Source of the DNA: Pseudonocardiales bacterium
Lineage (GTDB): Bacteria > Actinomycetota > Actinomycetes > Mycobacteriales > Pseudonocardiaceae
Direction: 5' to 3'
Length of the DNA: 7,148 nucleotides
NCBI GenBank assembly: GCA_013695005.1
Contig: JACDBJ010000065.1
Location: 1 to 7,148, forward strand
The notes under the pieces are model-generated. The model worked only from the letters and a program-made list of their open reading frames with translations, ran no database searches and had not been told where the DNA came from. Below, piece after piece: positions 1 through 5,633 of this stretch (the first letter of the stretch is position 1; every line of letters starts with the position of its first letter). Position numbers and translations under genes: made by a program.

Positions 1-1478
1 GCCTCGGCGAAGCGCTGCCGGACGTCGTCGCGGTGCCACTCGCGCACCGGCTCCGGCAGGTACGGCGACGGCCGCTGCGGGTCGGTGTGGTCGCGGCGGG
101 CCGGTGGTGGCGGATCGGGCAGCTCGCCGACGTCCGGTGCCGCGATCAGCTCCTCCAGCGCCTTTCCCTCGGCGAAACGGTGCCGTACGAAGCTCTCGTT
201 GCTGGTGTTCTCCAGCAGCCGTCGCACCAGGTACGCCATCCCCGGCACGAGGTCGCCGACCGGGGCGTACACCCGCAGCCGCAGGCCGGAGCGTTTGATC
301 GCCGCATGCACCTGCTCGGCCATCCCGTACAGCAGCTGCACCTCGTACCCGGTGTCCGGGATCTGCCGCGACCGCGCGTAGCTGACCGCGTAGGCCAGGC
401 TGCGCAGGTTGTGGCTGCCGAACGCCGCGCGCACCTCGCCGTGGTGGTCGTGCAGCAGCCGCACGCACGCCTCGTAGCTCGCGTCGGTCTCCGCCTTGCG
501 CTCGAACACCGGCACCGGCCAGCCCTGGGCCTGCGCATGGACGGTCTCGGTGTCCCAGTAGGCGCCCTTGACCAGCCGCACCGTGATCGGCCGCGGCCGG
601 GCGGCGGAGAACGCGATCAACCGGCCGAGGTCTTCGCGGGCGGTCCTGAGGTAGGCCTGCACGACGATGCCGGCCTCGAAGTCGCCGAACTCGTCCTCGC
701 TGAGCAGCTCGGTGAACAGCCGCAGCGTGAGGTCCTTGACGTCGTGGTGCTCGGCGTCGAAGTTGACGAACGTGCCCCGGCGCCGCGCCAGCCGCAGCAG
801 CGGCCGGATCCGCTCTTTGGCCTCGGCGATGCCCAGCTCGGCGGCCAGCGGGTGGTAGTGCGTCGCCAGCGCGGTCGGCTTGATCGAGACGTTGGTGCGG
901 GGTATCGGGCCGCGGTCGTCGCGTTCGAGGTGGTCGTCCGGCGGCCAGTGCGCGGCGGCGTCGGCCAGGGTGTCGATCAGCTCGGCGACCCGGGCGGCGT
1001 AGCGGTCGGCGTCGGCGGCGACGACGGTCTTCTCGCCGAGCAGGTCGCAGGTGAACGCCGAGCCGGTGCGCCACAGCGCTTCCAGTCCGGGCACCGCGTC
1101 CGACGGCGTCGAGCCGGCGATGAACTGCTTGGCCATCCGCAGGATGTTGCGGCGCGCCACGCTCGCCTCGACGGCGTGGCCGAACGGCAGGTAGTCGGCG
1201 ACGTCGATGCCGCGGTCGAGGATCCGCGGGACGTCGACACCGTCGAAGTACTGGGCCACGTGCCGTGCGATGTCGTCGGCCCCGTCCAGGGCGGGGAAGA
1301 CGTCGACGAAGCGGAAGAGCTGGGACTTGAACCCCGGGCGCGCCATCGCCCAGTCCATCAGCCGCTCGCTCCAGCGCGACATCCGAAAGACGGTCGACCG
1401 TCCGCTGGCACCCAGCGCCGCCAGCCGACGCGCGAGCGCCGCGGTCTCGGCGTCCAGGGTTGACACGTCCGTGCCCAC
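1..1478 (-). CDS. putA: Bifunctional proline dehydrogenase / L-glutamate gamma-semialdehyde dehydrogenase, N-terminal part (3' end beyond window)
   Basis: The enzyme oxidises proline to pyrroline-5-carboxylate on FAD, then oxidises glutamate semialdehyde to glutamate with NAD+. Only the first 492 residues are present: a lead region and the proline dehydrogenase barrel, with the start of the linker to the missing aldehyde dehydrogenase half. Recognisable barrel motifs are NVSIKPTAL (K200), FVNFDAEHHD, LVKGAYWDTE (K304), GSHNLRS, GYEVQLLYGMAE and YLVRRLLENTSNESF. The last contains Y416, R419 and R420, matching the substrate-binding tyrosine/arginine pair of the PutA family. After the barrel come a proline-rich stretch and PYLPEPVREW, which in fused enzymes leads into the dehydrogenase domain; this is why I call it bifunctional rather than a lone PRODH. 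GTG at 1478 is chosen because a TAnnnT box lies 7 bases upstream and no Shine-Dalgarno is visible. GTG at 1487 or 1466 is possible. It is transcribed away from the small gene at 1676. Confidence 0.93.
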   Translation of the reverse strand, partial: MGTDVSTLDAETAALARRLAALGASGRSTVFRMSRWSERLMDWAMARPGFKSQLFRFVDVFPALDGADDIARHVAQYFDGVDVPRILDRGIDVADYLPFGHAVEASVARRNILRMAKQFIAGSTPSDAVPGLEALWRTGSAFTCDLLGEKTVVAADADRYAARVAELIDTLADAAAHWPPDDHLERDDRGPIPRTNVSIKPTALATHYHPLAAELGIAEAKERIRPLLRLARRRGTFVNFDAEHHDVKDLTLRLFTELLSEDEFGDFEAGIVVQAYLRTAREDLGRLIAFSAARPRPITVRLVKGAYWDTETVHAQAQGWPVPVFERKAETDASYEACVRLLHDHHGEVRAAFGSHNLRSLAYAVSYARSRQIPDTGYEVQLLYGMAEQVHAAIKRSGLRLRVYAPVGDLVPGMAYLVRRLLENTSNESFVRHRFAEGKALEELIAAPDVGELPDPPPPARRDHTDPQRPSPYLPEPVREWHRDDVRQRFAE

Positions 1479-1485
1479 AACCGGC

Positions 1486-1491
1486 ACGCTA
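1486..1491 (-). promoter_or_regulatory. Candidate -10 box of a leaderless putA promoter
   Basis: On the minus strand TAGCGT is followed by 7 bases and then the GTG proposed as the putA start. No ribosome-binding site is visible ahead of that GTG. Actinobacterial leaderless genes typically have a TAnnnT -10 element about 6-7 bases from the start codon. No convincing -35 element is seen. The identical hexamer at the same spacing precedes the exporter gene at 2230. Confidence 0.35.
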
Positions 1492-1675
1492 CTAGGCCGC
1501 AGCTGGGGCCCTGGTTTCTCGTTCGGCGCGCCCGGGCCTGCTCCGCGATCGGTGCTGTCGGTCGGCATGATCACAGCGGCGGATCGTTGCTGACCATGCC
1601 GGTTAGCCCGGCCGCGGACAGCCTGGCAGGCTAGCCACTGGCCGCGCCGCCGGCCTCACGGAACGGAGACCGCAC

Positions 1676-1984
1676 ATGCTCGTAGACGACGCCAACCGGT
1701 TGGCGACCGAGATCACCGAGCGCGCCAGCATGGGAGCGGCAGCCGACCAGGGAGTTGCGGCGAAGGTCCACGTCGACAAGATTCAACCGGGTTCGGTTCC
1801 CCGCGGCGCCGGGCGCCCCACGTTCACCCGCTACTTCGTCCAGGTGGAGGACGCCACGCGCGTCGCGATGCTCGACCTCGACACCGCGGGCACCCTGATC
1901 GACGAGTTCGAGCAGAGCTGGGACGCCGACGGGATCTTCGACGCCATCCGTGCCCGCGATGTCGCGGTCGAGGCCAAGCAGTAA
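1676..1984 (+). CDS. Hypothetical protein, 102 residues
   Basis: I do not recognise the family. The protein is soluble-looking and acidic toward its C-terminus, with no signal peptide, membrane segment or cysteine. It begins with a probable helix (MLVDDANRLATEITERASMG). A charged middle ends in FTRYFVQVEDATRVAMLDLD, which reads like two beta strands, and a C-terminal helix-rich stretch includes IDEFEQSWDADGIFDAIRAR. Coding is supported by a good ribosome-binding site (GGAG at 1665-1668, 7 bases before the ATG) and by codons rich in third-position G/C. It is divergent from putA across 197 bases that contain no other gene. A shared regulatory region is possible but no operator is obvious. It ends with TAA, and the following 245 bases hold only the lectin remnant on the other strand. 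Confidence 0.7.
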   Translation: MLVDDANRLATEITERASMGAAADQGVAAKVHVDKIQPGSVPRGAGRPTFTRYFVQVEDATRVAMLDLDTAGTLIDEFEQSWDADGIFDAIRARDVAVEAKQ

Positions 1985-2020
1985 GGAACTGCCGGCGGCT
2001 ACGGAATGATCAGCTGCTGG

Positions 2021-2188
2021 CAGCGTCAACGACGCGCCGGGGTGGTTGTCGGTCTCGGAGTCCCACGCTGCCTCGCCCGACTCCTTGTAGAGCACGAGGT
2101 TGCCGTCGCTCTGCATGTCGGCGCGGACCGCGCCCGAGCCGCCGGTGCCGGAGGACCGGACGGTGGCGCCGCCCTCGCCGGAATCGGT
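2021..2188 (-). pseudogene. Remnant of a bulb-type (B-lectin) mannose-binding domain
   Basis: Read on the minus strand just after an in-frame TGA (2191-2189), this stretch encodes a piece of a bulb-type lectin repeat. SSGTGGSG resembles the end of one repeat. It is followed by VRADMQSDGNLVLYKESGEAAWDSETDNHPGASLTL in sense, given here by its key part QSDGNLVLY, which fits the family's QxDxNxVxY sugar-binding signature exactly. AAWDSETDNHPGAS matches the usual W.SxT..NPG turn. The W expected before SSGT appears as R (CGG instead of TGG). Similarity stops at about 2021, where the frame runs on antisense through the 102-residue gene. There is no start region, no signal peptide and no complete domain (about 110 residues expected). 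I read it as the relic of a secreted lectin-domain protein gene; the rest of the gene is not in the window. Confidence 0.6.
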
Positions 2189-2216
2189 TCAGTTCGGCCG
2201 CGCCGGTGCAGCGCCG

Positions 2217-2222
2217 TAGCGT
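2217..2222 (+). promoter_or_regulatory. Candidate -10 box of a leaderless exporter promoter
   Basis: TAGCGT lies 7 bases before the GTG at 2230, the start that gives the normal LysE-family N-terminus. The only purine-rich sequence, GAGG at 2225-2228, is one base from that GTG and too close to act as a ribosome-binding site. This favours leaderless transcription starting at the GTG. No clear -35 element is seen. Confidence 0.35.
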
Positions 2223-2229
2223 GCGAGGC

Positions 2230-2850
2230 GTGACCAGCAGCCTGATCGCCTTCGTCGCGGCCGCCACCATCGTGATCATCGCCCCAGGCCCGGACAGCCT
2301 GCTCGTGCTGCGCAACACGATGCGCGGCGGACGAGCCTCGGGATCGGCGACGGCTCTCGGCGTGTTGACCGGGCTGTTGACCTGGGCCGTGGTGGCCGCT
2401 CTCGGCCTGACGGCGCTGCTGGCCGCCAGCCGGATCGGCTACGACGTGCTGCGCTACGCCGGCGCTGCGTACCTGGTGTGGCTCGGGCTGACGAGCATCT
2501 TCGCCCGTACGCCGTCGGTGGCTCGCTCCGCGGACGCCGCACCGGCACCCCGACGCGGCCACAACTTCCTCACGGGTTTGGCCAGCAACCTGCTCAACCC
2601 GAAGATCGGCGTGTTCTTCGTGGCGTTCCTGCCCGCTTTCCTGCCGACCGGCGCACCGGCGGTGGCGACCTCGTTGCTGTTCGGGGTGCTGTTCGTCGTG
2701 GAGACGGCGCTGTGGTTCGCCGTGCTGCTGTGGCTGTTCGCGCGCGGGGCGGGGTGGCTGCGGCGGCCCGCGGTGCAGGTGCGGATCCAGCGGCTCGCGG
2801 GCGTGGTGCTGGTCGGCTTCGGCATCAGGGTGGCCACCCAGGCGCGCTGA
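2230..2850 (+). CDS. LysE/RhtB-family amino-acid exporter
   Basis: This is an inner-membrane exporter of the LysE/RhtB (Lys/Thr/homoserine efflux) family, about 206 residues, the usual length. Membrane segments are visible near residues 4-22, 38-62, 66-86, 112-133, 142-168 and 183-200. The first contains the family PGPD motif (residues 19-22). A loop with FLTGLASNLLNPK (N120, N123, P124, K125) then FFVAFLPAF matches the conserved middle of the family. The start at GTG 2230 gives MTSSLIAFVAAATIVIIAPGPD, the typical family N-terminus. The frame is open back to GTG 2206, but that would add eight residues with no homology and no ribosome-binding site. The substrate cannot be told from the sequence; family members export basic amino acids, threonine, homoserine or others. 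The RNB nuclease gene begins 35 bases downstream on the same strand, so co-transcription is likely. Confidence 0.92.
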   Translation: MTSSLIAFVAAATIVIIAPGPDSLLVLRNTMRGGRASGSATALGVLTGLLTWAVVAALGLTALLAASRIGYDVLRYAGAAYLVWLGLTSIFARTPSVARSADAAPAPRRGHNFLTGLASNLLNPKIGVFFVAFLPAFLPTGAPAVATSLLFGVLFVVETALWFAVLLWLFARGAGWLRRPAVQVRIQRLAGVVLVGFGIRVATQAR

Positions 2851-2885
2851 CCCGCTCGCGGCCGGCGGTGGCATCATCGGCTGGC

Positions 2886-4286
2886 GTGGCACCCCCGCAG
2901 CCCGACTTCGACGTCATCCGGGCCGAGTTCGAGCTGCCGACCGGCTTCCCCGCCGACGTCCTCGCCGAGGCGGAGCGGGCCGCCGCAGGACATCCGCCCG
3001 GCCAACGCCTGGACGCCACCGACATCGAGCTGGTGACGATCGACCCGCCCGGCTCCAAGGATCTCGACCAGGCCGTCGGGGTCACCCGGCGCGGCGAGGG
3101 CTTCCGCGTGCACTACGCGATCGCCGATCTCGGTGCGGTCGTCGCGCCGGGCGGCGCACTGGACGCCGAGGTCCGCCGCCGGGGGCAGACGATTTACCTG
3201 CCCGACGCCTCGGTGCCGCTGCACCCTCCCGTGCTGTCCGAGGACGCCGCGAGCCTGCTGCCCGACGGGCCGCGTCCCGCGGTGTTGTGGCGGATCGACC
3301 TCGACGTCGCCGGCGAGCCGACCGACGTCGAAGTGCGCCGCGCCGTGGTCCGGTCCAGGGCGCAGCTGGACTACGCCGGCGTGCAGGCCGACCTGGAGGC
3401 CGGGCGGCTGCACCCCGCGCTGGTGGCGCTGCCAGAGCTCGGGCCGCTGCGCCGGGCCGCCGCGGTGGCGCGCGGGGCGATCGAGCTGGAGCTGCCCGAG
3501 CAGGAGGTCCAGCCGGACGGCGACGGCGGGTGGTCGGTCGTGCTGCGCCACCGGGTGGACGTCGAGGCGTGGAACGCCGAGATCTCGCTGCTCACCGGCA
3601 TGTGCGCCGCCAAGATCATGCTGGACGCCGGGGTCGGTGTCCTGCGGACCCTGCCGGCGCCGCCGCCCGACGCGGTGGTCGAGCTGCGCCGCACCGCCCT
3701 CAGCCTGGGTGTGGACTGGCCGGCCGGTGCTCCGCCGGCGCAGGTGCTGTCCGGTCTGGACCGTTCTGCGCCGCGTGCACTGGCCCTGCTGCGGGCCGCG
3801 ACCCGGCTGCTGCGCGGCGCCGGATACCTGGCCCTCGGCGGCGAACGAGTGGCACCGGAGCACACCGGACACGCCGGCATCGGGGCGCCGTACGCGCATG
3901 TCACTGCACCGCTGCGGCGGCTCGTGGACCGCTTCGGCACCGAGGTGTGCCTCGCCGCCACCGCCGGCGTCGAGGTGCCCGCGTGGCTAAGGGCGGCGTT
4001 GCCCGAGCTGCCCTCGACAATGGCCAGCTCCGATGCACTGGCTGCGAAGGTCGACCGTGCCTGCCTCGACCTGACCGAGGCGGTCGCGCTGGCCGGGAGG
4101 GTCGGCGAGAGGTTCGACGCCGTGGTGCTCGCCGAGGCGGCCGCGGGGGAGAGCGGCGAGGTGTTCGTGCTCGACCCGCCGGTGCTCGGTCCGTGCGCCG
4201 GCCCGCTGCGCGCCGGTGCGCGGCTCGCCGTTCGGCTCGTGCAGGCCGATCCCGAGGCCCGCAAGGTGACGTTCGCCGTCGAGTAG
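2886..4286 (+). CDS. RNB-domain exoribonuclease (RNase II/R family), short actinobacterial form
   Basis: The predicted 466-residue protein belongs to the RNase II/RNase R family of processive 3'-to-5' RNA exonucleases. The RNB domain fills most of it, from about residue 40 to 370. The active-site block is TIDPPGSKDLDQAV with D53, D59 and D61 at the positions of the first three metal-binding aspartates of RNase II. The fourth is Q62. Other family motifs are YAIADLG, GQTIYLPD (100-107), PPVLSEDAASLLPDG, WNAEISLLTGMCAAKIM and PYAHVTAPLRRLVDRFG, where R344 matches the catalytic arginine of RNase II. The C-terminal 90 residues may form a reduced OB-like domain. The N-terminal cold-shock domains and a recognisable S1 domain of classical RNase R are absent. 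GTG 2886 is chosen because homology begins within about ten residues; no ribosome-binding site is evident. The 3' end lies only 10 bases from the convergent DUF1707 operon. Confidence 0.9.
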   Translation: MAPPQPDFDVIRAEFELPTGFPADVLAEAERAAAGHPPGQRLDATDIELVTIDPPGSKDLDQAVGVTRRGEGFRVHYAIADLGAVVAPGGALDAEVRRRGQTIYLPDASVPLHPPVLSEDAASLLPDGPRPAVLWRIDLDVAGEPTDVEVRRAVVRSRAQLDYAGVQADLEAGRLHPALVALPELGPLRRAAAVARGAIELELPEQEVQPDGDGGWSVVLRHRVDVEAWNAEISLLTGMCAAKIMLDAGVGVLRTLPAPPPDAVVELRRTALSLGVDWPAGAPPAQVLSGLDRSAPRALALLRAATRLLRGAGYLALGGERVAPEHTGHAGIGAPYAHVTAPLRRLVDRFGTEVCLAATAGVEVPAWLRAALPELPSTMASSDALAAKVDRACLDLTEAVALAGRVGERFDAVVLAEAAAGESGEVFVLDPPVLGPCAGPLRAGARLAVRLVQADPEARKVTFAVE

Positions 4287-4306
4287 GGGGTGACGCTCAG
4301 CGCCCC
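4286..4306. terminator. Possible hairpin between convergent genes
   Basis: The RNB gene ends at 4286 and the convergent DUF1707 gene ends at 4297. A G5 run (4286-4290) can pair with a C5 run (4302-4306), with an inner CGC-TCA-GCG stem-loop and a three-base bulge. There is no U tract on either strand. It could act as a shared terminator but the evidence is only the inverted repeat. Confidence 0.25.
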
Positions 4307-4908
4307 CAGCTGAGCCGCCAGGGGCTGTGCACGGTCAGCGGTCCGAAGCGCCATGATCGCGGATGCTGGATCCGGACGTCGCCCATCCCCAGCCTGCCCC
4401 GTAGGACGATCCGGTGCTGGATGATCTCCGGGTCCGCGTCCGTGCGGTCCTTCAGGTCGCCGACGCCGACGCGAACCTCATCGGAGTCCACGACAACCCC
4501 GGGCGGCACGACCAGCACCAGGGATCCGACTGAGATGCCCAGCTCGATCGTGGTCGACGCGGAGCTGAACTCTGCCTGGGTGAAGTCGAGGACGGCGTCA
4601 CCCATCGTCGTGGACACCTCGACAACTGGCGGCACCAGCCAGTGGCCTCGACGCTTGATGTCGCCCATGCCGCTGCGCAGCCGGACGACGTCCTTGGCGG
4701 CAGCGGGTTGCAACACCGCACCGGGGATGTCGGCCAGGACCTGGTTAAGCTCGCCACGGGTGCGCGCGGCCATCGCTGTGCCCATCCGCTCGTCGAACTC
4801 GGTCAGGGTGATCCGACCCTGGCCCACGGCGCGCTGCAGCAGCTTGCCGGCATGCTCACGTTCTGCGTCGGATACCCGGATGTCGCGTGGCTCGACGTCG
4901 CCGCTCAC
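4297..4908 (-). CDS. DUF1707 protein with a LiaF-like beta-repeat C-terminal half
   Basis: The predicted 203-residue protein has no signal peptide or membrane segment. Residues 8-62 form a DUF1707 (SHOCT-like) domain: RVSDAEREHAGKLL, then GRITLTEFDERMGTAMAARTRGEL and VLADIP. The remaining part is predominantly beta with SGMGDIKRRG, STTMGDAVLDFT, VGVGDLKD and LGMGDVRIQ. These GMGD/GVGD turns resemble the glycine-rich strands of the LiaF-type 'cell wall-active antibiotics response' domain. This is a family with links to envelope stress sensing in other bacteria, but the role here is inferred. The start is GTG 4908: its GTGA overlaps the TGA of the upstream paralogue, which implies translational coupling. 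The frame is open further upstream but that is the neighbour's coding region read in another frame. It ends 10 bases from the convergent RNB gene. Confidence 0.85.
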   Translation of the reverse strand: MSGDVEPRDIRVSDAEREHAGKLLQRAVGQGRITLTEFDERMGTAMAARTRGELNQVLADIPGAVLQPAAAKDVVRLRSGMGDIKRRGHWLVPPVVEVSTTMGDAVLDFTQAEFSSASTTIELGISVGSLVLVVPPGVVVDSDEVRVGVGDLKDRTDADPEIIQHRIVLRGRLGMGDVRIQHPRSWRFGPLTVHSPWRLSWGR

Positions 4909-5487
4909 CGCGTGCCCCGCTTGACGTCCACGCCGCCCATCACGGCGTGCCCGGTGATGCGGATGACCGGCGCACCGGGCGGACCGTGCCCGGCGGCCCT
5001 GCGCTCGAAGCCGCCCATCACCGCGTTGCCCTCGATCTCGACCGTGACGCCTTCGGGCACCGTGATCTCGACGCCGCCCATCACCGCGATGATCTGGATC
5101 GTGGTCACCGGCGCGCTCAGCCGGACCTGGCGAAGGTCGAGCCGGATGCCCCCGAACACGGCGCGGACCCGGTGCACGGCCGGAATCTGCCACTCGCCGG
5201 TGCGTTCCGTGCCGCCGAACACCGCGATCGTCGACGGGGATCCGCTGCCGTCGCCGGACGCTCGCAGCGGCCCTGTCACCGCGCCGCTCACGGGCAGATC
5301 GCTGGTGATCGGCACCAGCTCACCGAGGGTCTTCGCGGCGTACACGGCGTCGAATCGTTCGCCGAACTCGTCGAGGCCGAGCCGGGCCTTCCGCTGTAGC
5401 TGCGCTCAGCACGTCCGCGACGCGCTGCCGGTCGGCGTCGGAGGCCCGCAGGCGCTCGGGTTCGACGGGCGGCTCCACATCGCTCAC
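4905..5487 (-). pseudogene. DUF1707 protein with AV(M/F)GG repeats, interrupted by an apparent one-base insertion
   Basis: From GTG 5487 the frame reads RLRASDADRQRVADVLSAATAEG, the first half of a DUF1707 domain. It then goes out of register and stops at 5320 after 55 codons. The second half, RLGLDEFGERFDAVYAAKTLGEL, continues in the adjacent frame to TGA 4905. Removing one base from the C run at 5384-5386 (G on the plus strand) restores one continuous 193-residue protein with GRLGLDEF at the junction, exactly as in the family. The C-terminal half has five AV(F/M)GG turns (AVFGGTERTG, AVFGGIRLDL, AVMGGVEITV, AVMGGFERR, AVMGGVDVK), a LiaF-like beta-repeat pattern. There is no signal peptide or membrane segment. 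The downstream paralogue starts in a GTGA overlap. Either the gene is mutated or the base is a sequencing error. A restart at GTG 5345 would give 146 residues lacking most of DUF1707. Confidence 0.75.
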
Positions 5488-5493
5488 GCCGCG

Positions 5494-5499
5494 AGAGTA
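5494..5499 (-). promoter_or_regulatory. Candidate -10 box of the DUF1707 operon
   Basis: TACTCT on the minus strand lies 6 bases before GTG 5487, which is the start that gives the normal DUF1707 N-terminus. No ribosome-binding site precedes this GTG, so a leaderless transcript is plausible. An ATG at 5520 is in the same frame but would place the start upstream of this box and add residues not typical of the family. Confidence 0.3.
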
Positions 5500-5527
5500 G
5501 CGGTCTCGATAGTGGGACATGGCGCGT

Positions 5528-5549
5528 GTCGAGGCCGGCCGGCCACGAC
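5528..5549. repeat. Imperfect 22-bp palindrome in the divergent promoter region
   Basis: Two 11-base arms match in 10 of 11 positions as an inverted repeat. The outer parts are GTCG and CGAC, and the core is GGCCGGCCGGCC. It lies between the DUF1707 operon (start 5487) and the GH16 lipoprotein gene (start 5634), 19 bases upstream of the candidate -10 box at 5569. It could be an operator, but GC-rich DNA makes such palindromes easy to find by chance. Confidence 0.3.
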
Positions 5550-5568
5550 CGGGCCGGCGCCCATGAGA

Positions 5569-5574
5569 TAGTGT
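5569..5574 (+). promoter_or_regulatory. Candidate -10 box upstream of the GH16 lipoprotein gene
   Basis: TAGTGT is followed by 6 bases and then GTG at 5581. Transcription starting there would give a leader of about 53 bases before the ATG at 5634, or would translate the 14-codon frame at 5581 without a leader. No clear -35 element is seen. Confidence 0.3.
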
Positions 5575-5580
5575 CCGTCG

Positions 5581-5625
5581 GTGACGCCGCCGAGACGGAG
5601 GGGCGCGCCGTATAAGGAAGAATAG
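5581..5625 (+). CDS. Possible leaderless 14-codon upstream reading frame
   Basis: GTG 5581 opens a short frame, VTPPRRRGAPYKEE, ending at TAG 5623-5625, eight bases before the ATG of the GH16 gene. It has a TAnnnT box 6 bases upstream, as expected for a leaderless start. Its stop overlaps the purine-rich AGGAAGAATAGGG tract that serves the GH16 start, so translation of the short frame could affect access to that site. The basic/acidic peptide matches nothing I know. It may be chance. Confidence 0.25.
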   Translation: MTPPRRRGAPYKEE

Positions 5626-5633
5626 GGTCGTCG

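Noticed and set aside
33..1463. A 476-codon plus-strand open frame
   Set aside because: It is antisense to putA, whose minus-strand translation has unmistakable proline dehydrogenase motifs. The plus frame is Arg/Val/Gly-rich with no family features, as expected for a shadow in GC-rich DNA.
2206..2229. Earlier GTG start at 2206 for the exporter
   Set aside because: It adds eight residues outside the family's usual N-terminus, with no ribosome-binding site. The 2230 start gives the standard sequence and has a well-placed TAnnnT box.
3287..4924. A 545-codon plus-strand open frame
   Set aside because: It overlaps the RNB gene in another frame and runs on antisense to the DUF1707 genes. The product is Arg/Ala-rich low complexity with no motif.
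4909..5193. Upstream extension of the second DUF1707 gene to a start at 5193
   Set aside because: The added 95 residues are Arg/Gly-rich and are simply the upstream paralogue read in the wrong frame. The GTGA overlap at 4908 and the DUF1707 N-terminus fix the start.
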